DNA of 35,473 nt from NCBI GenBank assembly GCA_013697055.1, contig JACCXK010000007.1:1-35473 (forward strand). Reading direction: 5' to 3'. The stretch comes from Alphaproteobacteria bacterium. GTDB lineage: Bacteria > Pseudomonadota > Alphaproteobacteria > Micropepsales > Micropepsaceae. Positions 23,165 through 33,184 of the stretch are shown here, in pieces. The translations under genes were made by a program, and so were the position numbers. Numbering within the stretch: the first letter of the stretch is position 1; the number at the start of each line of letters is the position of its first letter. The notes under the pieces are model-generated. The model was not told the origin of the DNA. It was given only the letters and a program-made list of their open reading frames with translations, and did no database searches.

Positions 23165-23556
23165 TTCTTCTGCTCTTCTTCTTCAGACAAACTCTTCACC
23201 AGATCGAGCATGCGCTTGCGCACCTTGGCGTCCTTGATCTTCATGAAGGCCAGCGCCAGCTGCAAGCCTTCGCCGCTGGACACGAATTCCATCACCGGCG
23301 CGCCGTCATATTCGGGCTGGCCCGCCGCACTGACGCCTTCATAGAAGAAATCTATCGGCACATTGAGGATGCGCGACACTTCGAACAGCCGGCCGGCGCC
23401 GATGCGGTTCACGCCCTTTTCGTATTTTTGCACTTGTTGAAACGTCAGGCCCAGCAGATCGCCCAGCTTTTCCTGGCTCATGCCGATCAGCATGCGGCGG
23501 ATGCGCACGCGATTGCCGACCTGGATATCGATGGGATTGGCCTGTTTTTTTGCCAC
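23161..23556 (-). CDS. XRE-family HTH transcriptional regulator
   Basis: A 131-residue regulator of the conserved alphaproteobacterial type: NPIDIQVGNRVRIRRMLIGMSQEKLGDLLGLTFQQVQKYEKGVNRIGAGRLFEVSRILNVPIDFFYEG is the cro/C1 helix-turn-helix with its usual extension; the C-terminal half is a charged helix ending SLSEEEEQKN. I choose GTG 23556 (product starts VAKKQANPID) as family members start just before NPID; ATG 23607 is an in-frame alternative adding 17 residues. It is 64 nt downstream of lnt, possibly in the same transcript. Targets are unknown. Confidence 0.88.
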   Translation of the reverse strand: MAKKQANPIDIQVGNRVRIRRMLIGMSQEKLGDLLGLTFQQVQKYEKGVNRIGAGRLFEVSRILNVPIDFFYEGVSAAGQPEYDGAPVMEFVSSGEGLQLALAFMKIKDAKVRKRMLDLVKSLSEEEEQKN

Positions 23557-23620
23557 TGTTTTTGTTCTCAAATCATTTGACGGGCGGGAACTTGCCCCAT
23601 CTGTCATCCAACTGGAACAG

Positions 23621-25180
23621 TTAATTTCGTGCTTTTGCGCGATGCTTAACGACTTGCAACCCTGAGGCGGCAATGACGGCGACAACAAGTAAAAGCGCGA
23701 ACAGCAGATCGCCGAAGCGGGCATAAAGCGTAGGCGGCAGCGCCCGCGGCAGGGCTGCATCCACCACGCCCATCCTGTCCAGTCCCAGCGAAGCGCGCAG
23801 GCGGCCATTGCCGTCGATCATCGCGCTGATGCCGGTATTGGCGGCGCGCGCGATCGGCAGGCCTTCCTCGATGGCACGGACCTGTGCGGTCAGGAGATGC
23901 TGGTGCGGGCCCGCCCAGGGACCGAACCAGGAATCGTCGGTGATGTTGACCATCCAGCCGGGACGCGGGGCGCTCGCATCGATCACCGCATGGGGAAAGA
24001 TTACTTCGTAGCAGATCAGCGGCGTCACCGGTGGCGCCGGCGCCGCGTCCAGCACATGGGGATGATCGCCGCTGCTGAAGCCGGGGCCCACGGTCAACTG
24101 GCTGAGGCCGATGCTGCCCAGGAGCCCGGCCAGCGGCAGATATTCGCCGAACGGCACCAGATGGAATTTGTCATAGGTCTGGGGCAAGCCGCCGCCCGGC
24201 GCGAACAGATAGAGGCTGTTGTAGGCGGTGAGGCCCCTGGCATCGCGAACGAAACGGTCGGAGCCGGTGATCAGGGTCTGGCCGCGGGCCGTGAACAGGC
24301 CGATCTGGTCCAGCGCAGCGGGGGCGCGGGCCACGGCAATGCCGGTGGCCGCTTCCGGCCACACGATATGGCTGGGCCTTCCGGGCTGGGTGCTCAGGGT
24401 CAGAAGCCGTTGCCAATTGCGCAGCATCAGGCGGCGGACATATTTCTCGGCTTGCGGAATATTGGGCTGCACCAGCCGGATACTGACACCCGGCACGGTG
24501 TCGGTGGGCGCTGCGGACAGACGGTGCGCGCCAAATCCCCACAGCGCGGCGAACAGCAGCAGCATGGTGGCGGGAAGCTGCCAGCGCCGCGCCGCCAGTT
24601 CGGCCAGCGATGCGCCGAGCAGAATGGTCAGCAGCGACAGGCCATAGGCACCGACCAGGCTGGCCGCTTGCAGCACCGCAAGACTGGCGCCCCAGCCATA
24701 GGCGGGCAGATTCCATGGAAAGCCGGTGAAGATATGGCCGCGCAGCCATTCGCTGGCCGCCAGCGTCACGGCAAGCACCAAAATCCGCGCCGGCCCGTCC
24801 TGCCAGAAATAGATCGCGAGGGCTGAGGCCAGCGCCCCGAACAGCCCGAGGCCAGCCGGCATGAACAGCGCGAACGGCAACTGCCACAGATTGGCGTCGG
24901 GATAGATCAGGAAGGGGAAGGCGATCCAGTGCAGCCCCACCAGAAACTGGCCGAAGAAAAAGGCCCAACCCACCGCCGCGCCACGCCGCACCGGATGCGG
25001 GCCTGCATCCGTGCCGTCCAGCAACAGCACCAGAACGGCATAGCCAACAAGAAGCGCGGGGAAAATTTCCAGCGGCGCGAAACCGCATGCCGACGCAGCT
25101 CCCGCGGCGAAAGCAAACAACAACCGCCCCCAGCCGCTGAGGCCGCGAATCCAGTCGCCGGTTCGCGCCGGGCCATTCAT
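23621..25180 (-). CDS. lnt: apolipoprotein N-acyltransferase
   Basis: Adds the third acyl chain to lipoproteins in the inner membrane. The 519-residue protein has about six N-terminal hydrophobic helices, then a nitrilase-like periplasmic domain with the catalytic triad Glu (IVWPEAATG), Lys (YDKFHLVPFGEYLPL) and Cys (VTPLICYEVIFPHAV), plus WMVNITDDSWFGPWAGPHQHLLTAQVRAIEEGLPIARAANTGISA, and a last helix. Its start overlaps the corC stop by 4 nt. Lipoprotein substrates in this window include LptE and the DUF3576 protein. Confidence 0.96.
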   Translation of the reverse strand: MNGPARTGDWIRGLSGWGRLLFAFAAGAASACGFAPLEIFPALLVGYAVLVLLLDGTDAGPHPVRRGAAVGWAFFFGQFLVGLHWIAFPFLIYPDANLWQLPFALFMPAGLGLFGALASALAIYFWQDGPARILVLAVTLAASEWLRGHIFTGFPWNLPAYGWGASLAVLQAASLVGAYGLSLLTILLGASLAELAARRWQLPATMLLLFAALWGFGAHRLSAAPTDTVPGVSIRLVQPNIPQAEKYVRRLMLRNWQRLLTLSTQPGRPSHIVWPEAATGIAVARAPAALDQIGLFTARGQTLITGSDRFVRDARGLTAYNSLYLFAPGGGLPQTYDKFHLVPFGEYLPLAGLLGSIGLSQLTVGPGFSSGDHPHVLDAAPAPPVTPLICYEVIFPHAVIDASAPRPGWMVNITDDSWFGPWAGPHQHLLTAQVRAIEEGLPIARAANTGISAMIDGNGRLRASLGLDRMGVVDAALPRALPPTLYARFGDLLFALLLVVAVIAASGLQVVKHRAKARN

Positions 25181-26058
25181 TCCGTGGCGAGGGTCCTGGG
25201 CAGGGTGACGCGCAAGCGGCGCACCCGGCGCGGATCGGCATCCAGTACCTGGAATTCGGTGCCGTCGGGATGGGCGACGATCTCGCCGCGCAGCGGCACC
25301 CGCCCCAGCAGCGACATGACCAGCCCGCCCAGACTGTCTATGTCGCGTTCGATATCGTCTTCGGCGTCTTTCACCATAAGGTCGTGGCCGGTCTGGGCCT
25401 TGAAGTCGTCCAGGTCCATGCGGGCATCGGCGATAAAGCCATCGCCATCGGGTTTGATGACGGCGGGATCGTCATCATGCTCGTCGGCGATGTCGCCGAC
25501 GATTTCCTCGATAATGTCCTCGATGGAAACCAGGCCATCGGTGCCGCCATATTCGTCGATCACCAGCGCCAGATGGGTGTGCGTCGCCTGCATCTTGAGC
25601 AGCAGATCCAGCGCCCGCATCGAGGGCGGCGCAAACAGGATGGGCCGGCGCAAGGCGGTGATCTTCGCCTTGGGCGGCAGGCAATAGGGCCCATCAGCCT
25701 CGGCTTCCAAAAGACCCAGCACATCCTTCACATGGATCAGTCCGGTGGGATCGTCCAGGGTTTCCGAATAAAGCGGCAGGCGCGAATGCTGCGCCTCGCG
25801 AAACTGCTTGAGGAGTTCCGCCAAGCCGATGGTCTCGTCCACCGCCACGATCTCGGCGCGCGGCACCATCACATCGCGCACTTTTAATTCGCCGAACTTG
25901 AGCAAATTGCCCAGCATCACCCGCTCCTGCGCCGACAAGGCGGGCGACTCGCGATCGCTTTCCTCGATCACCTCTTCCAGGCTGACGCGCATGGCCGCGG
26001 CCTCGGCGTCTTGGCCGGTGATCTTCTGGATCAACCGCTTTAAAGGGTGGTCGCTCAT
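25177..26058 (-). CDS. corC: CBS-pair transporter-associated protein (CorC/HlyC family)
   Basis: A 293-residue soluble protein: two CBS domains (VRDVMVPRAEIVAVDETIGLAELLKQFREAQHSRLPLYSE, then PSMRALDLLLKMQATHTHLALVIDEYGGTDGLVSIEDIIEEIVGDI) and a C-terminal CorC_HlyC domain (GFIADARMDLDDFKAQTG, LGRVPLRGEIV). It lacks the membrane DUF21 part, as E. coli YbeX/CorC does. Linked to magnesium/cobalt efflux and, in the ybeZYX-lnt cluster, to ribosome metabolism. 4-nt overlaps with ybeY and lnt. Confidence 0.93.
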   Translation of the reverse strand: MSDHPLKRLIQKITGQDAEAAAMRVSLEEVIEESDRESPALSAQERVMLGNLLKFGELKVRDVMVPRAEIVAVDETIGLAELLKQFREAQHSRLPLYSETLDDPTGLIHVKDVLGLLEAEADGPYCLPPKAKITALRRPILFAPPSMRALDLLLKMQATHTHLALVIDEYGGTDGLVSIEDIIEEIVGDIADEHDDDPAVIKPDGDGFIADARMDLDDFKAQTGHDLMVKDAEDDIERDIDSLGGLVMSLLGRVPLRGEIVAHPDGTEFQVLDADPRRVRRLRVTLPRTLATE

Positions 26059-26501
26059 TGCGGCATGGTTGCGTAAGGATCGGCGATGCCGAGCCGGGCC
26101 AGTATCTTCACTTCCAGCGGCTCCATCACCTTGGCATCTTTGGGACGTTCATGATCATGGCCTGCAAGGTGTAGCACGCCATGCACCACCAGATGGGTGG
26201 CATGATCGGCGAAGCGCTTGCCCGCCGCCTTGGCTTCTTTGCTGGTGACGCCATGGGCAATGGCGATGTCACCGGCATAGCCGCTGCCGGACGGAAAGGA
26301 CAGGACATTGGTCGGCTTGTCCTTGCCGCGAAAGTCGCGATTCAGGGCGCGCAACGCCTTGTCGCCGGTGAGCAGGATGGTGAAATCGCCTTTCAATTTT
26401 GCAGCCTTGCGCGCCGCTTCGGCAGCGGTCTTCAACCGTGCCTGCAGCCCGCGATGGGTACGCCATTTGGGGTCCTGGATCAGCAGGGTCATCCCGCTCA
26501 T
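26055..26501 (-). CDS. ybeY: endoribonuclease YbeY
   Basis: Zinc endoribonuclease acting in 16S rRNA 3' maturation and ribosome quality control. The 148-residue protein has LNRDFRGKDKPTNVLSFPSG and the metal site HLVVHGVLHLAGHDHE (His107, His111, His117), with the conserved Arg in RALNRDF. ATG 26501 overlaps the phoH stop by 4 nt; Met4 is a second possible start. Confidence 0.96.
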   Translation of the reverse strand: MSGMTLLIQDPKWRTHRGLQARLKTAAEAARKAAKLKGDFTILLTGDKALRALNRDFRGKDKPTNVLSFPSGSGYAGDIAIAHGVTSKEAKAAGKRFADHATHLVVHGVLHLAGHDHERPKDAKVMEPLEVKILARLGIADPYATMPQ

Positions 26502-27432
26502 GATTTGCCGTGCCGATTATAGGCGGCAACGATACGGGCGACGAGGGGATGGCGCACCACGTCTTTTTCCCCAAAACGGCTGACGCCAACGCCTTCCACG
26601 CCTTCCAGGAAGGCCAGCGCCTCGTTCAACCCCTCGGCGCGACCGCCCGGCAGGTCGCTTTGCGACGGATCGCCGGTGACCACCATGTGACTGTCCTCGC
26701 CCAGCCGGGTCAGCGCCATTTTCATCTGGGCCGGGGTGGTGTTCTGGGCCTCGTCCAGGATGACAAAGGCTCTGGAGAGGGTGCGGCCGCGCATGAAGGC
26801 CAGCGGGGCCACTTCGATCACGCCCTGTTCCATCAGCCGCCCGGCGCCATCGCCCAAGACGTCGAACAGCGCGTCATAAAGCGGGCGCAGATAGGGATCG
26901 ATCTTCTCTTTCAGGTCGCCGGGCAGAAAGCCCAGCCGCTCGCCGGCTTCCAGCGCCGGTCGCGACAGGATCAGCCGGTCGACGCGCTTTTCATGCAGCA
27001 TATGGGCGGCGAAGGCGGCGGCGAGATAGGTCTTGCCGGTGCCCGCGGGGCCAATGCCGAAGGTGAGCGGGTGCTGGCGCATCGTGTCGAGATAGGCCGC
27101 CTGGGCGGGCGAACGCGGGCGAACCGCCCGCGAGGAGGCGGTCTTGATCGCGCCCGGCGCATGGGCCCGGGCCTGGTCGGTAAAGCGAATCTCCGCATCC
27201 ACTTCCGCCAGCGTGACGCTTTCGCCCGCTTCCAGCCGGGCATAGAGCGCCCGCAGGATGGCGGCGGCGCGTTCACGCTCCTTGCCGTCCACCGCCACCA
27301 GGTTGCCGCGCATGTCGAGCACGGCATCGAGCTTCTGCTCGATACGGGCAAAATGCTTGGCATGCGGACCCGACAGCGCCGCCAGCAGCCGGTTGTCGGG
27401 AAATTCCAAGGTGAGGCTATTTTTGCGGCTGC

Positions 27433-27436
<4 letters not shown>
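26498..27436 (-). CDS. phoH: PhoH-like ATPase (YbeZ)
   Basis: P-loop NTPase, 312 residues, partner of YbeY in the phoH-ybeY-corC cluster. Walker A is [14 protein letters not shown] (residues 128-140); Walker B is [17 protein letters not shown]; the sensor region is [13 protein letters not shown]. The N-terminal part ([27 protein letters not shown]) is the KH-like extension of the family. It overlaps the miaB stop by 4 nt. Confidence 0.95.
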
Positions 27437-28743
<1,307 letters not shown>

Positions 28744-28777
28744 CTGGCCCGGTTTATCAGGTCGAAAGCCCGCAAGT

Positions 28778-29563
28778 TCAAGGTAAAGAGCGCCCCGCCA
28801 GGGCTTCGGACTGGCCGTTTTGCACGATTTCCTGCGCTTTGGCGGCCAATGTCTTGCGGTCCATCCGGTCCAGGCTGAGGGGGGCGTGGAACCGGACCTC
28901 CACATCCAGCGGCCCGGCCAGCAGCGCCTCCCACAAATGCGGCACCATCTCCATGTCGCCATACCAGGCGAAGAGCGGGCGGTTTCCCCGCCCCATCGGC
29001 ATCCCATGCAAGCCGGTAAAGGCGACCGAAACCGGCTGCACCTTCACATGCGCGCCGTTGGCCAGCCGCGCTTCGGCGGCGCCGAACAGCGCGGTCTTGA
29101 ACGGCAAGACGGTATTGCCGTCATGGCTGGTGCCTTCGGGAAACAGCAGCAGCGCGTCGCCCTGGGCCAGCCGCTGGTGAATGGCGTCGGCCACGGCGCC
29201 GGTGGCGCTGCGGCGGCTGCGCTCGACAAAGACGGTGCGCTGCAGCCGCGCCAGGGTGCCGAACAGCGGCCAGCGCGCCACCTCGGCCTTTGACACGAAG
29301 GACAGCGGCGTTGCCGCCGAAAAAATGATGATATCGGCCCAGCTGGTATGGTTGCCGACCAGCAGCACGCCTTCGCCTGTCACCGGCTTGCCGACGATGC
29401 GGAGTTGGATGCCGAACAGCCTGGCCACCTGGCGGTGATACCAGTTGGGGAATGTTCGCGCGGCTTTGGCGCGCAGCTTCAGCAGCAGCCATTGCAGCGG
29501 CATCAGCGGCAGGGTGAAGAGGATAAAGGCCGCGATGATGAAAGCGGCGCGAAACCGTGCCAT
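28778..29563 (-). CDS. plsC: 1-acyl-sn-glycerol-3-phosphate acyltransferase
   Basis: Second acylation step of phospholipid synthesis at the inner membrane. The 261-residue protein has an N-terminal hydrophobic helix ([21 protein letters not shown]), the H-x4-D catalytic motif ([13 protein letters not shown], His72 and Asp77), [13 protein letters not shown] and FPEGTSHDG (141-149). It lies 7 nt behind fur. Confidence 0.93.
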   Translation of the reverse strand: MARFRAAFIIAAFILFTLPLMPLQWLLLKLRAKAARTFPNWYHRQVARLFGIQLRIVGKPVTGEGVLLVGNHTSWADIIIFSAATPLSFVSKAEVARWPLFGTLARLQRTVFVERSRRSATGAVADAIHQRLAQGDALLLFPEGTSHDGNTVLPFKTALFGAAEARLANGAHVKVQPVSVAFTGLHGMPMGRGNRPLFAWYGDMEMVPHLWEALLAGPLDVEVRFHAPLSLDRMDRKTLAAKAQEIVQNGQSEALAGRSLP

Positions 29564-29570
29564 CAGCGTA

Positions 29571-29993
29571 TCAGCCGGTGGGGGGCTTGCGCCCCTTCGG
29601 CACGCCGTACAGTTCCAGCCGGTGGTCGATCAGCTCAAAGCCCAGCTCTTCGGCCACGCGGCGCTGGAGCTTTTCGATTTCCTCATTGCGGAATTCGATC
29701 ACGCTGCCGGTGGCGACGTCGATCAGGTGATCGTGATGGGCCTCCTGCACTTCCTCATAGCGCGAGCGTCCGTCACGGAAATCATGCCGCTCCAGGATGC
29801 CGGCATCCTCGAACAGCTTGACGGTGCGATAGACGGTGGCGATGGAAATATGCGGGTCGATCGACGAGGCGCGGCGGTACAGCTCCTCCGCGTCGGGATG
29901 GTCATAGGCGTCCGACAGGACGCGGGCGATCACCCGGCGCTGGTCGGTCATCCGAAGACCCTTGTCGACGCAGGCCTTTTCAATCCGCGTCAC
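29571..29993 (-). CDS. fur: Fur-family metalloregulator
   Basis: A 140-residue Fur-type repressor. The winged helix spans KGLRMTDQRRVIARVLSDAYDHPDAEELYRRASSIDPHISIATVYRTVKLFEDAGILERHDF. The metal sites include the HHDHL cluster (86-90) and Glu81. The structural CxxC zinc pairs of many Fur proteins are absent, as in several alphaproteobacterial Fur/Mur proteins, which may sense manganese or iron. The start is GTG 29993 after AGGAGC. Whether it is Fur or Mur cannot be told from sequence. Confidence 0.9.
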   Translation of the reverse strand: MTRIEKACVDKGLRMTDQRRVIARVLSDAYDHPDAEELYRRASSIDPHISIATVYRTVKLFEDAGILERHDFRDGRSRYEEVQEAHHDHLIDVATGSVIEFRNEEIEKLQRRVAEELGFELIDHRLELYGVPKGRKPPTG

Positions 29994-30029
29994 CTGTTGC
30001 TCCTGTTGGCTGCGGGGAAGAACATCAGG

Positions 30030-30464
30030 CTATTCGATATTGGCAGGCAGCGAAAGCCTGAGAACCAGTGCATCGGTGCCGCTATAATAGCCTTTGCGCA
30101 TCCCCACCTTGGTAAAACCCAACCCGGCGTACAGTGCCATGGCCGCCGGATTGTCGATGCCCACTTCCAGGAACATGGTCTGGACGCCTATGCTGCGCGC
30201 CTTTTTGATAGCCGCTTGCAACAACGCGCGTCCCAGCCCCTTGCCGCGCGCCTGGGGCGCCACCGCCAGGGTCAGGATCTCCGCTTCCCCGTCGGCGGCG
30301 CGGGCCAGCACAAAACCGTCATCATGAGCAAAGGCGAAGGTGCCCGGTGTCACCAGCAGCGCGCTCAGTGCCGCGGCATCCCAGGGCTGCGGGAAACAGG
30401 CGGCGTGGAGCACGGCCAGGACATGCGCGCCGGAAACCGAGTCAAAGGGCGTGACGTCAAACAA
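30030..30464 (-). CDS. rimI: ribosomal-protein-alanine N-acetyltransferase RimI
   Basis: GNAT acetyltransferase, 144 residues. The N-terminus has LHAACFPQPWDAAALSALL, usual for RimI; the acetyl-CoA loop is LAVAPQARGKGLGRALL, followed by MFLEVGIDNPAAMALYAGLGFTKVGMRKGYY. No ATG or GTG fits; TTG 30464 inside the tsaB 3' end (8-nt overlap) gives the family start. The tsaB-rimI order is common in proteobacteria. Confidence 0.92.
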   Translation of the reverse strand: MFDVTPFDSVSGAHVLAVLHAACFPQPWDAAALSALLVTPGTFAFAHDDGFVLARAADGEAEILTLAVAPQARGKGLGRALLQAAIKKARSIGVQTMFLEVGIDNPAAMALYAGLGFTKVGMRKGYYSGTDALVLRLSLPANIE

Positions 30465-31110
30465 GGGCTTTACCGCCGGGCAGCTTGGCGTCGGGCGCGC
30501 GCAGATAGAGCGGACCGGGCGCCTCGTTCGAAGGTGCCCGCCTTTGCGCCAGCCGCGCCACCCATAGGGCGTCGGGCTGGCGGATGCCGGACAGCACAAA
30601 GTCCGCGCCCAGGCTTTCCTTGGCCGCGGCCGCGCCGGTACCCGCCAGGGCGCAAGGTCCAAAGGCGCGGATGCGTTCGATCGCGTCGGCAAAGAGCATG
30701 ACGACCGGCTGTTGCACGGTATCCTCGCCATCCTGCAACAGAAGATAGCCTTCCTCGCGCCGCGCGTCATGGATCACAGCGGCGCGCGCTTGTTTGGTTT
30801 CGGCCATCGCGGCGGCGGCGATCACTTCCAATGTGGTGACACCGGTCAGCGGCCGCTTCAGCGCCAAACGAAGGCCGCGCATGAAAGCCAGACCGACACG
30901 CTGGCCGGTGAAGGTGCCAGGACCTATGGTGACGGCGAGCCTGTCCAGCGATGCGAAGTCAAAACCGCGCATGGTCTCTTCCACCATCGGCGCCAGACGT
31001 TCCGCATGGCCGCGGTCCATGGCTTCGAAAGTGTGGGCGAGGATCTTGCCGTCTTCCAGCAACGCAACGGAACAACCACCAAGCGCCGTATCCACCGCCA
31101 GTATCTTCAC
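30457..31110 (-). CDS. tsaB: tRNA threonylcarbamoyladenosine biosynthesis protein TsaB
   Basis: Scaffold partner of TsaD in t6A synthesis. The 217-residue protein has ILAVDTALGGCSVALLEDG, the region around GHAERLAPMVEE, VTIGPGTFTGQRVGLAFMRGL and the TsaB tail APGPLYLRAPDAKLPGG. The start is GTG 31110, overlapping the stop of the nitroreductase-type gene by 4 nt (GTGA). Confidence 0.95.
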   Translation of the reverse strand: MKILAVDTALGGCSVALLEDGKILAHTFEAMDRGHAERLAPMVEETMRGFDFASLDRLAVTIGPGTFTGQRVGLAFMRGLRLALKRPLTGVTTLEVIAAAAMAETKQARAAVIHDARREEGYLLLQDGEDTVQQPVVMLFADAIERIRAFGPCALAGTGAAAAKESLGADFVLSGIRQPDALWVARLAQRRAPSNEAPGPLYLRAPDAKLPGGKALV

Positions 31111-31733
31111 AGGATCTTGGCAGCTTCGTCGAAGCCGAGGCGCGCGGCGCGTGGGCGCACGCTGTCCGAAACGCCATAGCCCAGATTGCAGAGGAAATAG
31201 GACTTGATGGCGGTGCCGGCGAAGAATTCCCTGTCGATACCATTCCGGTCGAAACCGGCCATGGGTCCGCAATCCAGCCCCAGCGCCCGCGCCGCAACCA
31301 TGAAATAGCCGCCTTGCAGACCCGCGCTGCGCATCGCCATCAGCTTCACGCGTTCCGGATCATCTGCCAACTTCGCGGCCAGGCTTTCCGCGGCGCGCGG
31401 CGCCAGGGTCGGCAGGGTGCGCGCAAAGTCCAGGTCATAGCCGATAATGGCGGTAGCGGGCGCCGACATGGTCTGTTTGCGATTGCCTTCGTCCATCAGC
31501 GGCTCCAGCCGCGCCTTGGCCTCTTTCGAAACCACGAAGTGAAAGCGCGCCGGGGTGATGTTGGACTCGGTGGGGCCCAGCCGCGCCAGGTCATAGATCG
31601 CCATCAGCAGCGCCGGCGACACCGGCTTGTCCTGCCACTGGCGCATGGTGCGGGCACTGCGGAAGATGGTGTCCAGCGCGGCATCGGAAATCGCGTGATC
31701 GTCTTGCGCCAGGTACGGCTCGGCGTTGCTCAT
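31107..31733 (-). CDS. nitroreductase-fold protein, RutE-like (malonic semialdehyde reductase type)
   Basis: A 208-residue flavin reductase. It follows E. coli RutE motif by motif: ARTMRQWQDKPVSPALLMAIYDLARLGPTESNITPARFHFV, MSAPATAIIGYDLDFARTLPTL, RSAGLQGGYFMVAARALGLDCGPMAGFDRNGIDREFF and KSYFLCNLGYGVS. Other pyrimidine-degradation (rut) genes are absent, so the physiological substrate is open. The start is ATG 31733; GTG 31739, overlapping the upstream stop by 4 nt, is an alternative. Confidence 0.88.
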   Translation of the reverse strand: MSNAEPYLAQDDHAISDAALDTIFRSARTMRQWQDKPVSPALLMAIYDLARLGPTESNITPARFHFVVSKEAKARLEPLMDEGNRKQTMSAPATAIIGYDLDFARTLPTLAPRAAESLAAKLADDPERVKLMAMRSAGLQGGYFMVAARALGLDCGPMAGFDRNGIDREFFAGTAIKSYFLCNLGYGVSDSVRPRAARLGFDEAAKIL

Positions 31734-31735
31734 GC

Positions 31736-32293
31736 TCACACCGCTTCGACGGCCGTCACTTCGGGCACATAATGGCGCAGCATGTTCTCGATGCCGTTCT
31801 TCAGGGTCATGGTCGAGGACGGGCAGCCGGCGCACGACCCTTGCAAGTGCAGCGAGACGATGCCGCTGGAGCCGTCAAAGCCCTTGAAGATGATGTCGCC
31901 GCCATCCTGCGCCACGGCGGGGCGCACGCGGGTCTCGATCAATTCCTTGATCTGCTCGACGATCTCGCTGTCTTCGTCGCTGAAAGTTTCTTCGGTTTCA
32001 TCGGCGCCGCCTTCCAGCAGGGCATGGCCCTGGGTGAAATGCTCCATCACCGCGCCCAGGATGGCGGGCTTGAGATGCTTCCAGTCGCCGTCGCGCTTGG
32101 TCACCGAAATAAAATCCGAGCCGAAGAACACGCGAGAGACTTCGGGAATGGCGAACAGCGCCTTCGCCAGGGGCGAGCGACCGGCGGTGTCGGCGCTGGG
32201 AAAATCGGCCACCGCGCCTTCGCCCATCACCTCCCGCCCGGGCAGGAATTTCAGGGTGGCGGGATTGGGAGTGGATTCGGTCTGGATGAACAT
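31736..32293 (-). CDS. NifU/Nfu-type Fe-S cluster scaffold protein
   Basis: A 185-residue Fe-S carrier. The Nfu N-terminal domain (MFIQTESTPNPATLKFLPGREV, LFAIPEVSRVFFGSDFISVTK) is followed by an acidic linker and the C-terminal NifU domain with the cluster cysteines Cys154-x2-Cys157 (LQGSCAGCPSSTMTLKNGIENML). It likely feeds Fe-S enzymes such as MiaB, encoded downstream. It is probably the first gene of the long leftward array. Confidence 0.94.
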   Translation of the reverse strand: MFIQTESTPNPATLKFLPGREVMGEGAVADFPSADTAGRSPLAKALFAIPEVSRVFFGSDFISVTKRDGDWKHLKPAILGAVMEHFTQGHALLEGGADETEETFSDEDSEIVEQIKELIETRVRPAVAQDGGDIIFKGFDGSSGIVSLHLQGSCAGCPSSTMTLKNGIENMLRHYVPEVTAVEAV

Positions 32294-32359
32294 GGCGGCG
32301 CTTTCGGGATGCCTCCTTTAAATGAACCTTGAGGGCGGCGGCATCAAGGCAAATGGCCG

Positions 32360-32412
32360 ATTTACTTTTACCCCGATGATATTTACTTTGTTATTTCACC
32401 CGGATATATACT
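32360..32412 (+). promoter_or_regulatory. paired direct repeats and -10 box upstream of the DUF2239 gene
   Basis: ATTTACTTT occurs at 32360-32368 and again at 32381-32389, 21 bp apart, that is two helical turns, so two protein units could bind one DNA face. TATACT at 32407-32412 sits 4 nt before the ATG, compatible with a leaderless start. No good -35 at 17 nt is present; an activator bound to the repeats could replace it. Confidence 0.4.
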
Positions 32413-32416
32413 AGCC

Positions 32417-32908
32417 ATGAGCTATTCCGCCTTTTCCGGCTTCGACCATTTGGGGTCCGGGACCCTGCCCCAGGTCTATGCGGCCTGTCGCCATGACCCT
32501 GCCGCGCTGATCTTTGACCAGGAGACTGGCCGGGTAGTCGATATCGACCCCCGCTTCCCGCCTGGTGAGGAAGCCGGCCGCCCCGGCCGGCCCAAGCTGG
32601 GAGTAACGGCGCGGGAGGTGACCTTGCTGCCCCGGCATTGGGACTGGCTGGCGACCCAGCCGGGGGGTGCCTCGGTGGCCCTGCGCAAGCTGGTGGAGGA
32701 CGCCAGCCGCAACCCCAAAGCCCAACAGCGCGCCAAGCGCGACGCCGCTTATCGCTTCGCCACCGCCCTGGTGGGCAATGCGCCCGGGTATGAGGAAGCC
32801 ATCCGCGCCCTTTATGCCGGGCATGGCGAGGAATTCGCCGCCCATATCGAGGCCTGGCCGGCGGATATCCGCCGGGCGCTGGAAGAAATGACCCGCGACG
32901 CCTTTTAA
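32417..32908 (+). CDS. DUF2239 family protein
   Basis: A 163-residue protein of unknown function, recognised by ALIFDQETGRVVDID and RPKLGVTAREVTLLPRHWDWLATQPGGASVALRKLVEDA, which define DUF2239. The rest is helical (RDAAYRFATALVGNAPGYEEAIRALYAGHGEEFAAHIEAWPADIRRALEEM). It is a monocistronic gene, divergent from nfu, with an AT-rich leader carrying direct repeats. It has no signal peptide. Confidence 0.85.
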   Translation: MSYSAFSGFDHLGSGTLPQVYAACRHDPAALIFDQETGRVVDIDPRFPPGEEAGRPGRPKLGVTAREVTLLPRHWDWLATQPGGASVALRKLVEDASRNPKAQQRAKRDAAYRFATALVGNAPGYEEAIRALYAGHGEEFAAHIEAWPADIRRALEEMTRDAF

Positions 32909-32955
32909 TTGGTCGCTCGCCCACACGCTGTCGCTACGGGCCTCGCCGACGCTCC
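32909..32955. repeat. short intergenic fragment shared with the 151-bp element
   Basis: The 47-nt gap between the convergent DUF2239 and DUF1674 genes contains ACGCTGTCGCTAC (32925-32937), identical to 18502-18514 inside the 151-bp palindromic element. It also has TCGCTCGCCC, similar to words in the other junction repeats. It looks like a degraded copy or a shared module. Confidence 0.4.
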
Positions 32956-33150
32956 TTAGAAGTCGGAGACAATGCCTTTGATTTCCCAGTCGCCATAGCG
33001 CGTGGGCTCGGGGCCCTTGGGTCCGCCCAATTCCGGCGGCAATTGCACCTTAGTTTCCTGGGTGCGGCGCGCCTCGGCTTCGGCCTTGGCGCGCTGGGCG
33101 GCTTCGGCGATGCGGGCGGCGACTTGTTCCGGCGTTGCTTGATTGGCCAT
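32956..33150 (-). CDS. DUF1674 / succinate dehydrogenase assembly factor 4 homologue
   Basis: A 64-residue protein ending GGPKGPEPTRYGDWEIKGIVSDF, the diagnostic C-terminus of DUF1674 (mitochondrial SDHAF4 family, which protects flavinylated SdhA during complex II assembly). The N-terminal half is a charged helix (EQVAARIAEAAQRAKAEAEARR). No sdh genes are near. It is divergent from htpX with 34 nt between, a neighbourhood often seen in alphaproteobacteria. Confidence 0.92.
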   Translation of the reverse strand: MANQATPEQVAARIAEAAQRAKAEAEARRTQETKVQLPPELGGPKGPEPTRYGDWEIKGIVSDF

Positions 33151-33184
33151 GGATCGATCTTACATCTGATCCGATGGGAGAAAA

